DNA of 64,000 bases from Prevotella sp. (lineage in GTDB: Bacteria > Bacteroidota > Bacteroidia > Bacteroidales > Bacteroidaceae). Position 1 is the first letter of the stretch. The number at the start of each line of letters is the position of its first letter. The notes under the pieces were generated by a model. The model saw only the letters and a program-made list of their open reading frames with translations. It was not told the origin of the DNA and did not search any database. Location: the NCBI GenBank assembly GCA_022779305.1, contig JALFSW010000042.1, positions 62,001 to 126,000 on the forward strand. The letters are read 5' to 3'. Below are positions 28,506 through 37,839 of this stretch, in pieces. The translations under genes were made by a program, and so were the position numbers.

Positions 28506-29006
28506 CTAACGATATTCCTCGGGAAGTCTGTCGCGCCATAATCGGAACGGATTACGGCGCATTTGCGAGTTATAGAAGTAAGGAATGCCTGTTACTTCTT
28601 TTCCGATAAAGGCTGGTTTTTCAAATGTTTCGTCCTCGCTATTGAGTTCTATCTCTGCAAGGACAAGTCCTTCATTTTCGCCATAAAACTCATCAATTTC
28701 ATAGGTGTGCTTTCCGCAAGGCACAAAATAACGCCGCTTGTCGATCATGCCTGGCTCGCAAAGTTTTAAAAGTGAATTTGCTTCGTCCATTGTGATTTCT
28801 TTTTCAAACTCATAGCGCACCAAACCTCCATTGCGAGAAGGTCCTTTAATGGTGAGGAATGCTTTGTCGTCGCAAGTCCGAATGCGCACTGTATTGACCG
28901 CAGCGAAGTAGCCCTGCTGTATGTGTACAGAACGCAGGGCATACTTTTTCCAATCCATTGATTTGTGAACGAGAAACTTTCGTTCTATTTCTTGACCATC
29001 AGCCAT
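28506..29006 (-). CDS. CYTH domain protein (triphosphate tunnel metalloenzyme)
   Basis: 166 aa, a complete CYTH fold. It opens with the signature EIERKFLV (ExExK, residues 6-13) and shows RIRTCDDKAFLTIKGP, RYEFEKEI and LAEIELNSEDE, the acidic and basic tunnel residues. Family members hydrolyse inorganic triphosphate or similar substrates in the cytosol. It starts four bases after the stop of a 46-aa membrane protein, so the two are probably one operon. Confidence 0.92.
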   Translation of the reverse strand: MADGQEIERKFLVHKSMDWKKYALRSVHIQQGYFAAVNTVRIRTCDDKAFLTIKGPSRNGGLVRYEFEKEITMDEANSLLKLCEPGMIDKRRYFVPCGKHTYEIDEFYGENEGLVLAEIELNSEDETFEKPAFIGKEVTGIPYFYNSQMRRNPFRLWRDRLPEEYR

Positions 29007-29009
29007 TTA

Positions 29010-29150
29010 CTAAACCATAGAAATCGACCACCCCATGAGGGCTAACGTTAATATTGCCATAATGACAATGATCCACCGAATGACTGTTTTTGCCTGTTTT
29101 TCTTGATTTTCATTGCGTTTGTTACGCCCTTTTTTCACTTTCTTGCTCAT
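29010..29150 (-). CDS. Small single-pass membrane protein, 46 aa
   Basis: ATG at 29150, stop TAG at 29010-29012. The sequence starts MSKKVKKGRNKRNENQEKQA, a highly basic cytoplasmic head, followed by one hydrophobic helix WIIVIMAILTLALMGWSISM (26-45). No known family is recognised. It directly precedes the CYTH gene (stop and next ATG separated by TAA only), which supports a real, translationally linked gene. It could anchor or regulate a partner at the membrane; this is inference. Confidence 0.65.
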   Translation of the reverse strand: MSKKVKKGRNKRNENQEKQAKTVIRWIIVIMAILTLALMGWSISMV

Positions 29151-29239
29151 AGTTCTTATTATTTAAAGGTGTTTTGGGAATATCCTAAAAGTGTTCCGAA
29201 AATATTTTAAAGTTTTCGCAGAAGTGGTTTTCCTTTATT

Positions 29240-30352
29240 TTATTCTGTTGGAAACTCCATCAGATAGGCTTTGATAAAGTCATCAATCTTGCCATCCATC
29301 ACACCATCTACATCAGATGTTTGATGGTTTGTTCGGTGGTCTTTAACCCTTCTGTCGTCGAAGACGTAGCTCCGAATCTGACTGCCCCATTCTATTTTTT
29401 TCTTCGATGCTTCTACTTTTGCTTGTTCCTCCATGCGCTTTTTCATCGCTCTGTCATAGAGTTGAGACTTCAAAAGTTGCATCGCTTTGGCGCGGTTTTT
29501 GGGCTGATCTCGCGTTTCTGTGTTCTCAATGAGAATTTCTTCTTGCTCGCCCGTGTCGGGATCTTCGTACATATAGCGAAGACGAACACCCGATTCCACT
29601 TTGTTTACATTCTGTCCGCCTGCGCCTCCAGAACGGAAAGTGTCCCAACTCACTCTGGCGGGGTCTACATAGACTTCTATTGTGTCGTCAATGAGTGGCG
29701 AAACAAAGACACTCGCAAAACTGGTCATGCGCTTTCCTTGTGCATTGAAAGGACTCACACGCACCAATCGGTGCACACCGTTTTCACTCTTGAGAAATCC
29801 ATAGGCATATTCGCCCCCTTCAAACTTCATCGTTACGCTCTTGATTCCAGCTTCATCGCCATCTTGAATGTCTGCAATCGTAACATTGTAGCCGTGTGCT
29901 TCGCCATAGCGCATATACATTCGCATGAGCATCGATGCCCAATCTTGACTTTCTGTGCCTCCAGCGCCAGAGTTGATCTTCATCACACACTCCATTGGAT
30001 CTTCTTCTTGGCGGAGCATGTTCATCAATTCTAATGCCTCAATGTGGCTGATGAGCTTTGCATAGGCAGCATCAACTTCTTCTTCTGATACAAGATCATC
30101 TTTGTAGAAATCGAATGCCAATTGCAGCTCTTCGGTCTGCGCACTGATGGTTTCATATCCTTTTAGCCACTTTTCGATGCCCTTCACCTTCTTCATTTGG
30201 GCTTGTGCACGTTCGGCATCGTCCCAAAAATCGGGTGCTTGTGTACGAAGTTGTTCTTCTTCATACTCCATTTTTTTTGCATCTATATTGAGATAGCGGT
30301 GCAGCGCAGCGGTTCTTTCTACGACATCTTTTAGTTGTTCGGCTGTAATCAC
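29240..30352 (-). CDS. prfB: Peptide chain release factor 2
   Basis: 370 aa from a GTG at 30352 (VITAEQLKDV, the usual N-terminus). Recognises UGA and UAA stop codons and triggers peptide release. The codon-reading SPF tripeptide is at 200-202 and the catalytic GGQ at 245-247. Where many bacteria have the programmed +1 frameshift (RYL-TGA-D), this gene reads RYLNID in one frame with CTCAATATA, so there is no autoregulatory stop. An in-frame ATG at 30388 lies inside a family A repeat and would add 12 residues. Confidence 0.95.
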   Translation of the reverse strand: MITAEQLKDVVERTAALHRYLNIDAKKMEYEEEQLRTQAPDFWDDAERAQAQMKKVKGIEKWLKGYETISAQTEELQLAFDFYKDDLVSEEEVDAAYAKLISHIEALELMNMLRQEEDPMECVMKINSGAGGTESQDWASMLMRMYMRYGEAHGYNVTIADIQDGDEAGIKSVTMKFEGGEYAYGFLKSENGVHRLVRVSPFNAQGKRMTSFASVFVSPLIDDTIEVYVDPARVSWDTFRSGGAGGQNVNKVESGVRLRYMYEDPDTGEQEEILIENTETRDQPKNRAKAMQLLKSQLYDRAMKKRMEEQAKVEASKKKIEWGSQIRSYVFDDRRVKDHRTNHQTSDVDGVMDGKIDDFIKAYLMEFPTE

Positions 30353-30372
30353 GTTGTTTTTGTTTTTTGTTA

Positions 30373-30459
30373 AACCCAAATCGGTCATTAGACCGTTAGG
30401 GTTTTCTTTTTTATCGTATTTACTAACTTCCTTTTGGTTTTTAATGACCGATTTGGGTT
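30373..30459 (-). repeat. Family A repeat, copy 4 (internally deleted)
   Basis: About 87 bp, keeping both termini AACCCAAATCGGTCATTAGA and TAATGACCGATTTGGGTT but lacking the central hairpin region. It lies between the acyl-CoA ligase stop and prfB, and its left end reaches the possible upstream start codon of prfB. Confidence 0.8.
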
Positions 30460-30470
30460 TAACTTACGGC

Positions 30471-32279
30471 TTAAACCTCATACATCTTTTCTATTGCGTC
30501 TTTGTAGCGTTTGTAGACCACCAAGCGTTTGATTTTTAGCGTGTTTGTTAGCTCTCCATCTTCCATAGAGAAAGCTTTCTCGAGCAGTGTGAACCGTTTG
30601 ATTTGTTCATAGGGCGTGAGCCGTTGTTGCAGCGTTTCGATGCGTTCGCACATCATTTTCTTCACCTTCTCATTCTTACAAAGTTCTGCCCGCGTGGTGA
30701 ATGGCACATTGTTATCGTTCGCCCATTCCTCCAAGATTCGGAAGTCTGGTACTATCAATGCCGTTACATATGGGCGTTGGTCGGCAACGATAGCCACTTG
30801 TTCGATGAACTTATCTATCAAGAGTAGCCCCTCTATCATCTGTGGTGCGATGTATTTGCCGTTTGAGGTTTTAAAGAGGTCTTTGATGCGTTCTTTCAGG
30901 AATAATTCACCATCCTTGAGGTAGCCCGAATCGCCCGTGTGGAAGAAACCATCGGCATCAAAAGCTGTTTTGTTGATATGGTCACGATGATAGTAACCTG
31001 GTGTGATGGTAGCTCCTCGGAGGAGGATTTCATCGTTCTCACCTATCTTTATTTCTATACCTTCGATGGGACGCCCCACTGATCCCAATGTGAATGCACG
31101 TTCTCTGTGGTCGCAACTCACGGTTGCTAAGCTCTCTGTGAGCCCATAGCCCACGAGCATATCCAATCCGATGCTATGTACAAATTCTTCGACTTCTGGC
31201 GAAACATATGATCCTGCTGTTGGGAAAATGTTGGGCTTGTCGAGCCCCAGTTCTTTGCGAACCAACCCAAGGACTGTTTTATTGAACACAGCATACTCTA
31301 ATTCTAAAGGCAGAGGAACACGTTTTCCACGCCCGATGTATTGAATGTTGCGTTTACGTCCCACCTCCAAAGCATGTTTGAAGACTTTTTGCTTCACAAC
31401 ACTTGCTTTTTCGATTTTTTCTTTTACTGCCACGAACACCTTTTCCCAAAACCGTGGCACGGCAGCCATTGAAGTGGGGCGTGTTTGTCGCATACTCTCT
31501 TGAATTTCTTTGGGATAGGTATTGACGATGAGTTCGGCTCCGTGTGCCAACGCCAAATATGTCCAAGCGCGCTCAAAGACGTGCGCAAAAGGCAGGAAGT
31601 TGATGACTCGGTCGTGCTTTGTTACGGGTACGCATTTGCTATTTGCTACCATTGCAGCGTTATACATGCCATAGGTGAGTACCACGCCTTTACTTTCGCC
31701 CGTTGTTCCGCTTGTATAGAGAATGTTACAGATGTCTTCTTCGTTGGCTTCTGCCCATCGCTGTTCCACTTCCGATTGTCTGGGGAAATCTTCACCCAGT
31801 TTCAGAAAATCGTCAAAACGCATCGTGTGGCTATCGTCTGGATGCAGACGAATGTTGCTATCAAATGTTACGATGCGCTCCAATGTGGGACAAAAGGCAA
31901 AAATGCGATGCACCTTGTCATACTGTTCTTGCTCACCGACGAACACAATGCGTATTTCGGCATCTTGAATGATGTATTTGATTTGTTCTTCCGAGCTTGT
32001 TGCATAGAACGGAACTGTTACAACTCGAACGCCATAAGCTCCAAAATCTGTGTAAAGATAATGCACACAATTTTGTGAAAAGACTCCGATTTTCTCTTGT
32101 TTTTTAAGATTGAGATTGAGCAAAGCGTTCGACACTTGCTTGACGCGCATTGAAAACCGTGTCCAAGAAACATTTTTCCATTCAAGGCTTCCAAAATTGC
32201 GGAAAGTGATGACCTTTTTCGCACCATATTTCTTTGCTTGTTCATGAATGAGAACCGAATAGTGAATAGTTTCTTGCAT
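30471..32279 (-). CDS. Long-chain fatty acid-CoA ligase (AMP-forming)
   Basis: 602 aa from the ATG at 32279 (27 upstream in-frame codons overlap the promoter region). Activates fatty acids via an acyl-adenylate. The P-loop YTSGTTGESKG is at 188-198, followed by LPFAHVFERAW, the adenylate motif YGLTESLAT and the hinge/GDSGYLKDGEL-KERIKDLFKTSNGKYIAP segment. It is probably peripheral to the inner membrane. Stands just upstream of prfB in the same direction, separated by the family A repeat. Confidence 0.94.
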   Translation of the reverse strand: MQETIHYSVLIHEQAKKYGAKKVITFRNFGSLEWKNVSWTRFSMRVKQVSNALLNLNLKKQEKIGVFSQNCVHYLYTDFGAYGVRVVTVPFYATSSEEQIKYIIQDAEIRIVFVGEQEQYDKVHRIFAFCPTLERIVTFDSNIRLHPDDSHTMRFDDFLKLGEDFPRQSEVEQRWAEANEEDICNILYTSGTTGESKGVVLTYGMYNAAMVANSKCVPVTKHDRVINFLPFAHVFERAWTYLALAHGAELIVNTYPKEIQESMRQTRPTSMAAVPRFWEKVFVAVKEKIEKASVVKQKVFKHALEVGRKRNIQYIGRGKRVPLPLELEYAVFNKTVLGLVRKELGLDKPNIFPTAGSYVSPEVEEFVHSIGLDMLVGYGLTESLATVSCDHRERAFTLGSVGRPIEGIEIKIGENDEILLRGATITPGYYHRDHINKTAFDADGFFHTGDSGYLKDGELFLKERIKDLFKTSNGKYIAPQMIEGLLLIDKFIEQVAIVADQRPYVTALIVPDFRILEEWANDNNVPFTTRAELCKNEKVKKMMCERIETLQQRLTPYEQIKRFTLLEKAFSMEDGELTNTLKIKRLVVYKRYKDAIEKMYEV

Positions 32280-32303
32280 AGCGTTTATCTTTTTATCAGT
32301 ACT

Positions 32304-32311
32304 GCAAATAT
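32304..32311 (-). promoter_or_regulatory. Putative -7 box for the acyl-CoA ligase gene
   Basis: Reads TATATTTG on the minus strand, 25 bp upstream of the ATG at 32279. Confidence 0.55.
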
Positions 32312-32424
32312 AAGCATTAATATGGAAATCACGAAAAAAAATCGGTAGTAATTCACACAAATCAACGATTAGCTATTTTTCAGTCATTTTTTTTCTATAT
32401 TTTCGCCCCATTTCAGCCATTTTT

Positions 32425-32507
32425 CAACTGAGCCTTACTTGCTTCGCAACTGAGCCTTACTTACAACGCAACTGAGGCTTACTCTATGTGCAAGTGAGCC
32501 TCAGCTG
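32425..32507. repeat. Family B palindromic repeat, copy 3
   Basis: Modules CAACTGAGCCTTACTTGC, CAACTGAGCCTTACTTAC, CAACTGAGGCTTACT and GTGAGCCTCAGCTG in sequence; both orientations. It lies between two minus-strand genes, upstream of the ligase and downstream of the acyltransferase. Confidence 0.75.
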
Positions 32508-32552
32508 AAAAATGGGGGTAAAAGGCTGGAAAATAGGTGATAGCATTTGTCG

Positions 32553-33518
32553 TTAGCGAAACTTTCCTACGAGCAATGGTGCATACTTATAAATGCAGAA
32601 GGTGAGGGAAGAAGTGAGAATTGAAACGATGAAGAATGCCAAACAAACGTGGTAATATGTGCCTTCGTAAGGAAAGCCTATCTTCGTGAGGAGGAGCGAT
32701 ACTGTGAGCGGAATGCCACCCGAAAGAAAATAGTAAACAAGGCTGTGGCTGCCCACCCATTCAAGGAAAGGAAGACGGGGAAGTTGTTTGGCTACGCCGA
32801 TGAGGCACAGCGTTGTCACAAGAAAGTCTATGCAGAAAACCGCCCAATGGCTGACGGCGATGGGTTCGATGAGGAGGTTTGCACCGATATTCACTTCATA
32901 TACTTTTATGAATATAATAAATAAGGATAAAAAGAATGTAGATGATAGCTTGTGGATAGGGTGGAAAAACGCTTCATGTTGATGATAAAGATAACCTAAG
33001 TGCAAGACGGGCAACGCCATAAGCACATTTTCTAGTTGCCAATAAAGGTCGGGATAATCTTTGGAAAATACCAAACAACCACCCATCGAAACCAATGAGA
33101 GGCACGCCATTATCCACCGATTTTCTTTGCTTATCCACATTGCGAGCACAAAAAGACTTTCTGCAACCATTAGGGTTGCAATGAACCATGACGCTCGTCC
33201 TTCAAGGATGCGCAGGAAGGTGTCGGTGATGTCGTAACCATGCACCAATGCTTTGGGTAATGCAATGATTGTTGTGAAAAACAAATAAGGAACGAGCATG
33301 GTTCGGAAAATGGTTGTCAATTTTTTGCGCCATGATTGATTTTCTTTCTTGAAACATAGATAGCCCGAAAGAAAGAAAAAGAGCAGAAGAACGTTCATCA
33401 CATAGAAATTATAGGGAACGATGTTGTCGCCCGTGTAATAGATTTCCGTGTGGTCGAAAAGGATGGCAAGCATACAGAAACCACGCAAACGATCGATCCA
33501 TGTTTTTCTTTTCATCAT
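32553..33518 (-). CDS. Acyltransferase family 3 membrane protein (OafA/NolL type)
   Basis: 321 aa integral membrane protein with about ten hydrophobic segments. The N-terminus KRKTWIDRLRGFCMLAILFDHTEIYY carries the RxxR and catalytic His-like pattern (RLRG...FDHTE) of the AT3 family, which O-acetylates or succinylates surface glycans and lipids. Two in-frame ATGs (33518 and 33515) are adjacent. No linked glycan synthesis operon on its strand; the divergent glycosyltransferase pair at 33690 may be functionally related. Confidence 0.88.
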   Translation of the reverse strand: MMKRKTWIDRLRGFCMLAILFDHTEIYYTGDNIVPYNFYVMNVLLLFFFLSGYLCFKKENQSWRKKLTTIFRTMLVPYLFFTTIIALPKALVHGYDITDTFLRILEGRASWFIATLMVAESLFVLAMWISKENRWIMACLSLVSMGGCLVFSKDYPDLYWQLENVLMALPVLHLGYLYHQHEAFFHPIHKLSSTFFLSLFIIFIKVYEVNIGANLLIEPIAVSHWAVFCIDFLVTTLCLIGVAKQLPRLPFLEWVGSHSLVYYFLSGGIPLTVSLLLTKIGFPYEGTYYHVCLAFFIVSILTSSLTFCIYKYAPLLVGKFR

Positions 33519-33579
33519 AGCGCATACAAAGATAGAAAAAAAAGATAAGATCTATCTGAAAAAATTTAGAATATTTTCT

Positions 33580-33587
33580 TATCTTTG
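33580..33587 (+). promoter_or_regulatory. Putative -7 box for the GT2/GT-C operon
   Basis: TATCTTTG in the divergent intergenic region, 102 bp before the GT2 start at 33690. Confidence 0.5.
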
Positions 33588-33689
33588 CAAAAGTGTTGTA
33601 AGCTGATAGATGCGCCATTAGCAAGCTGTTTCTGCACATCTTGATGCGTGATTCTATGGTGTCGCAACTTCTGTAAAAGCAAAAGTCCT

Positions 33690-34643
33690 ATGAAAAAATA
33701 TCCTCAGAAATTGGCGCTTGTTGTTCCATGTTACAACGAAGAAGCGGTCTTAAACGTGGCAATTCCCAAGATGAAAGCATTGCTCGGAAGGATGCTTTCA
33801 TTGCAATTGATCAGCGATTATGCCCTTGTTTTGGTTGATGATGGGTCGAAAGACACTACGTGGGCTATCATCGAAGCTGCACACGAGACAGATGTGCGGC
33901 TAAAAGGACTGAAACTGGCAACCAACGTGGGGCACCAAAAAGCACTTTTGGCAGGTTTGGTTCACGCAAAAGAACTTGCCGACATGGTGATTTCGATAGA
34001 CTGTGATCTTCAAGACGACATTGAAGCAATTCCGAAAATGGTAGAGAAATGTTATGAAGGTTTTGATGTTGTTTATGGTGTAAGAAATTCTCGGGAAACC
34101 GACAGCTTTTTTAAGCGCAACACGGCTTTGGCTTTTTATCACTTGATGGACATTTTGGGCGTAAAGATGGTGTATAATCATGCCGATTTTCGTTTGATGA
34201 GCAAGCGTGCTGTGGAACATCTTGCAAGCTTTCGAGAGCAAAATCTCTTTTTGCGAGGATTGGTTCCGTTGGTGGGCTATCAGTCGGCAGAGGTTTATTA
34301 TGATCGCCATGAACGTGCAGCAGGAACGTCGAAATATCCGTTTAGGAAAATGCTTAATTTTGCCATAGACGGCATTACTTCTTTCAGTGTGAAACCCGTG
34401 AGATTGGTTTTCACGCTTGGGTTGGTTTTTATACTCATTGCCATAGCTATTTTAATTTATGCGATAGTCTCGTATCTTTCTGGACGGGTTGTAGAAGGTT
34501 GGACTTCATTGATACTTTCGATTTGGTCTGTAGGTGGTTGTGTCTTGATCGGACTGGGAGTTATCGGCGAGTATATTGGAAAAATCTATATAGAAGTGAA
34601 AGATCGCCCACGGTTTAATGTAGAAAAATTTTTAAACGAATGA
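33690..34643 (+). CDS. Polyprenyl-phosphate glycosyltransferase, GtrB/DPM1 type (GT2)
   Basis: 317 aa. Cytosolic GT-A domain (about 1-225) with LVVPCYNEEAVLNVAIP, the DxD-like IDCDLQDD and HADFRLMSKRAVE, then two C-terminal membrane helices (about 235-300), the layout of GtrB enzymes that make polyprenyl-phosphate sugars. The ATG at 33690 matches the family N-terminus. The next gene, a GT-C-like protein, starts 10 bp after its stop and is its likely partner. Confidence 0.9.
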   Translation: MKKYPQKLALVVPCYNEEAVLNVAIPKMKALLGRMLSLQLISDYALVLVDDGSKDTTWAIIEAAHETDVRLKGLKLATNVGHQKALLAGLVHAKELADMVISIDCDLQDDIEAIPKMVEKCYEGFDVVYGVRNSRETDSFFKRNTALAFYHLMDILGVKMVYNHADFRLMSKRAVEHLASFREQNLFLRGLVPLVGYQSAEVYYDRHERAAGTSKYPFRKMLNFAIDGITSFSVKPVRLVFTLGLVFILIAIAILIYAIVSYLSGRVVEGWTSLILSIWSVGGCVLIGLGVIGEYIGKIYIEVKDRPRFNVEKFLNE

Positions 34644-34653
34644 GGATTTGAGA

Positions 34654-36093
34654 ATGATGTATAGAGATTTTAAAGCATTGGGGTTGCTTACTTTGTTGGC
34701 TTTCTTGTCACAATGGGTGTATGCCTTTTCCACGTCTTTTCTTTATGATACGGTGTTGAACTTTGATCAAGGCATCTTTGAAACCATCGGAAAGTGTTGG
34801 GCAGAAGGTGGTCTGCCCTATGTTGATGCGTGGGACAGCAAAGGACCAATTATTTTCTTTTTCAACATGTTGGGCTATCTTTTAGGAGGAAGAACGGGTG
34901 TGTTTTGGATTGAGGTGGTGAACATGTCGCTTTGTCTTTACGCACTTTATTTCTTCATGGTGAGGCGGAGCAATGTCAAATATGCTTTGGTAACTTGCGT
35001 CTTGACGCTTTGTGCCTACTGCACGATTTCAAGTGGTGGCAATCAGGTAAGCGATTATTCATTGTTGCTGGCATTTGCGTCTTCGTTTGTGTTTTATGAT
35101 TGGGCAAACAGATTGCAAGAGAAGCGTGTTGCTGCCCATCCGTGGGGTTATGGGGTGATTTATGGACTTTATTTTGGTTGCAGTTTGATGTCAAGGCTCA
35201 CGAATGCAGCAGCACTTTGCTTGATGATTATGATTGTTTTCTTTGTGCTCTTGCGCAAGAAAGCATGGCGAAATTTGTTGGCAAACATCGTGGGTTTCCT
35301 TCTTGGAGTGGCGGTTGTGGTGTTGCCTTTTTGGATCTACTTTGCAGCGAAGGGTGCGGCAGATGATATGTGGTATGCCACATTGTTTTACAATATCGAA
35401 TATGCTATCGCATCGGACATTGAACAGACGGTGAGTAGTCCATCGAAAATAGTTTACTTTGTGCTTTATTTTGCACCTATCTTCTCGCTAGTCATCGTTG
35501 CCATTGCCAATATATTATGGAGTAGAGGCAGGAAACAAATCAATCTTTTTTGGTTGATCATATCGTTGGGTGTTTTGGCTTGGCTCTATAAGTCGTATGC
35601 CAATGCCAACTATGGTATTGGTTTTGTGCCTTTTGTGGCTGTGGCTGCATTGGAATTGCGCCATTTGGTGGAAGAAGCGAGATGGATAAGGGGCATTGGA
35701 TGGGGACTTGTGGGGCTCGTGCTCGTTGCTTTTATTAATCAGACACGCGTTTTTCCTTCTCACATCAGAAATGAGAAAGCCACTTATCACACCATACTGA
35801 AAGGCCTCGAGCCATCATTTAAACAGTCTTTTGTGGCTTATAATTATGAACCCGACATTTATTTGAGCCTTGATATTACGCCAGCTTATCGTTTCTTTGT
35901 GTGTCAGGATTGGGCTATCGAGAACGGAGCGTCGCTCCTGCCACTTGTCAGAAAAACCTATAATGAGGGCAATGCAAATTGGATTCTGGTGCAAAATTAT
36001 GAAACTTGCAAGATCAAGGATATTCTTTTGAAACGTTATCGGGTTTATCGCACCGATGAAGCAAACCATCTTGTGCTCTTCAAACGAAAATAG
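34654..36093 (+). CDS. GT-C fold membrane glycosyltransferase-like protein (PMT/ArnT-like)
   Basis: 479 aa from the ATG at 34654 (a TTG at 34648 is in frame). About ten membrane helices; the first periplasmic loop contains FDQGIFETIGKCWAEGG and VDAWDSKGPIIFF, the acidic loop pattern of GT-C enzymes that use polyprenyl-phosphate sugars. Placed directly after a GtrB-like enzyme, so it probably transfers the lipid-linked sugar to a glycan, lipid or protein on the periplasmic side. The acceptor is unknown. Confidence 0.82.
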   Translation: MMYRDFKALGLLTLLAFLSQWVYAFSTSFLYDTVLNFDQGIFETIGKCWAEGGLPYVDAWDSKGPIIFFFNMLGYLLGGRTGVFWIEVVNMSLCLYALYFFMVRRSNVKYALVTCVLTLCAYCTISSGGNQVSDYSLLLAFASSFVFYDWANRLQEKRVAAHPWGYGVIYGLYFGCSLMSRLTNAAALCLMIMIVFFVLLRKKAWRNLLANIVGFLLGVAVVVLPFWIYFAAKGAADDMWYATLFYNIEYAIASDIEQTVSSPSKIVYFVLYFAPIFSLVIVAIANILWSRGRKQINLFWLIISLGVLAWLYKSYANANYGIGFVPFVAVAALELRHLVEEARWIRGIGWGLVGLVLVAFINQTRVFPSHIRNEKATYHTILKGLEPSFKQSFVAYNYEPDIYLSLDITPAYRFFVCQDWAIENGASLLPLVRKTYNEGNANWILVQNYETCKIKDILLKRYRVYRTDEANHLVLFKRK

Positions 36094-36129
36094 GTGGGAA
36101 GTATCTCTTGGAGCATTTCCGAACGTATG

Positions 36130-36175
36130 AAAAAATATGACGTCTCTTTTGGGCAAATATGACGTCATATTTTTT
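36130..36175. terminator. Bidirectional terminator
   Basis: A perfect 15-bp inverted repeat, AAAAAATATGACGTC and GACGTCATATTTTTT, 36 bp after the GT-C gene stop, between convergent genes. Confidence 0.82.
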
Positions 36176-36214
36176 GTTTCTTACAGACATCTTTCAGACA
36201 AACTGCCTAAAAAC

Positions 36215-36247
36215 GAAACACGCTCTTGGGTTACAAGAACGTGTTTC
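36215..36247 (-). terminator. cysS terminator
   Basis: GAAACACGCTCTTG pairs with CAAGAACGTGTTTC (one mismatch); on the minus strand it is followed by GTTTTTAGG, just after the cysS stop. Confidence 0.75.
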
Positions 36248-36261
36248 TTATCGTGCAGGGG

Positions 36262-37749
36262 TTATTTATCGAGCTTCCATGTGACGCCATCTTTGGTGTC
36301 TTTCACTTGGAAGCCAGCATCGGCAAGTGCGTTTCTAATCTGATCGCTCACTGCCCAATTCTTTTCAGCTTTGGCTTTTGCGCGCAATTCGAGTACCATA
36401 TCTACCACCTTTCCATAGGCAGCTTCGCGTGCATCGTTATTGTTGCTGCGTTCATTTTTTAATCCGAGTAGGTCGAAAGTGAAGATTCTCATTGTCTCTG
36501 TCAGTTCTTTGAGATCTTCTGTCGAGATGGTAGCTTTATGATCAATGAGGATGTTGATGAAATGACATGCTTCAAAAAGATTTGATATAACGGCTGGGGT
36601 CATCAGATCATCGTTCATCGCATCATAACATTTCTGGCGCAGTGTGGCAACGAATGCTTTTGTTTTCTCGTCTGAAAGTGCTTCGGGTGCAATCCTTTCA
36701 AGGTCTTCTAATCCGTTCATTAAACGTTCATAGCCTTTCTGCGCAGCTTGCAATGCTTCGTTAGAGAAATCAACCGTTCCTCGATAATGTGCTGAAAGGA
36801 TGAAGAAACGAATGGTCATAGGCGAATAAGCCTGTTCCAAGGTCGTGTGATTTCCACTGAAAAATTGTTCGAGCGTAATGAAATTGTTCAGTGATTTACC
36901 CATTTTCTGCCCATTGATGGTTATCATATTGTTGTGCATCCAGTACTTCACCATCGGTTTTCCTTGTGAAGCGACTGCCTGTGCAATCTCACATTCATGG
37001 TGAGGGAACACCAAATCCATCCCGCCGCCGTGTATATCAAACTCCGATCCTAAATACTTGCGTCCCATTGCCGTACATTCACAGTGCCATCCAGGAAAAC
37101 CATCACTCCAAGCAGACCTCCAGCGCATGATATGTTCGGGTGATGCACGCTTCCAAAGTGCAAAATCGGCTTGGTTGCGTTTTTCATTTACGCCGTTGAG
37201 GTTGCGCGAATTGTTGATCATATCGTTCAGATTGCGACCTGAAAGAACGCCATAACGATGGTCTTTGTCATATTTTTCTACGTCAAAATAGATACTTCCA
37301 TTGCTCTCATAGGCATACCCGTTGGCGAGGATTTCTTCAACGAGTTGCTCCTGTTCTATGATGTGCCCCGTTGCGTGGGGTTCTATCGATGGAGGAAGCA
37401 CGTTCAGCAATCTCATTGCCTCATGGTAACGATTGGTGTAATGCTGTGCCACTTCCATTGGTTCTATTTTTTCAAGACGTGCTTTCTTTGCAATCTTGTC
37501 ATCTCCATCATCGGCATCATGCTCCAAATGCCCAACATCGGTGATATTTCTTACGTATCTCACCTTATATCCAATGTGTTGCAAGTAGCGGAAAAGCACA
37601 TCGAAGGTAATAGAAGGGCGTGCATGCCCCAGATGTGGATATCCGTAGACAGTTGGTCCACATACGTACATGCCCACATGTGGTGCGGCTATGGGTTGAA
37701 ATCTTTCTTTTTGTCGATGAAGTGTATTGTAGATAACTAAGTTTTGCAT
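36262..37749 (-). CDS. cysS: Cysteinyl-tRNA synthetase
   Basis: 495 aa, class I synthetase that charges tRNA-Cys. Zinc ligand C30 in [19 protein letters not shown]-type HLGH at 39-42, a further zinc site in [12 protein letters not shown] and HHECEIAQ, and the KMSKS loop as KMGKS around residue 280. Normal length and ends, with its own promoter at 37774-37781 and a terminator. Upstream of it on the same strand lies mutS. Confidence 0.97.
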   Translation of the reverse strand: MQNLVIYNTLHRQKERFQPIAAPHVGMYVCGPTVYGYPHLGHARPSITFDVLFRYLQHIGYKVRYVRNITDVGHLEHDADDGDDKIAKKARLEKIEPMEVAQHYTNRYHEAMRLLNVLPPSIEPHATGHIIEQEQLVEEILANGYAYESNGSIYFDVEKYDKDHRYGVLSGRNLNDMINNSRNLNGVNEKRNQADFALWKRASPEHIMRWRSAWSDGFPGWHCECTAMGRKYLGSEFDIHGGGMDLVFPHHECEIAQAVASQGKPMVKYWMHNNMITINGQKMGKSLNNFITLEQFFSGNHTTLEQAYSPMTIRFFILSAHYRGTVDFSNEALQAAQKGYERLMNGLEDLERIAPEALSDEKTKAFVATLRQKCYDAMNDDLMTPAVISNLFEACHFINILIDHKATISTEDLKELTETMRIFTFDLLGLKNERSNNNDAREAAYGKVVDMVLELRAKAKAEKNWAVSDQIRNALADAGFQVKDTKDGVTWKLDK

Positions 37750-37773
37750 CGTTCTTATGGTTTATTTTGGCTG

Positions 37774-37781
37774 CAAAGATA
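37774..37781 (-). promoter_or_regulatory. Putative -7 box for cysS
   Basis: Reads TATCTTTG on the minus strand, 25 bp upstream of the cysS ATG. Confidence 0.6.
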
Positions 37782-37839
37782 AGATAAAAAGCGGGGAATG
37801 TGTCCATTTTTCTTTCTTTTTTCAGTCAGCTGCATTGAA

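Noticed and set aside
29321-30034. Long open frame (237 codons) on the plus strand
   Set aside because: It is antisense to prfB, which has all release factor motifs; composition and lack of any family mark it as a shadow.
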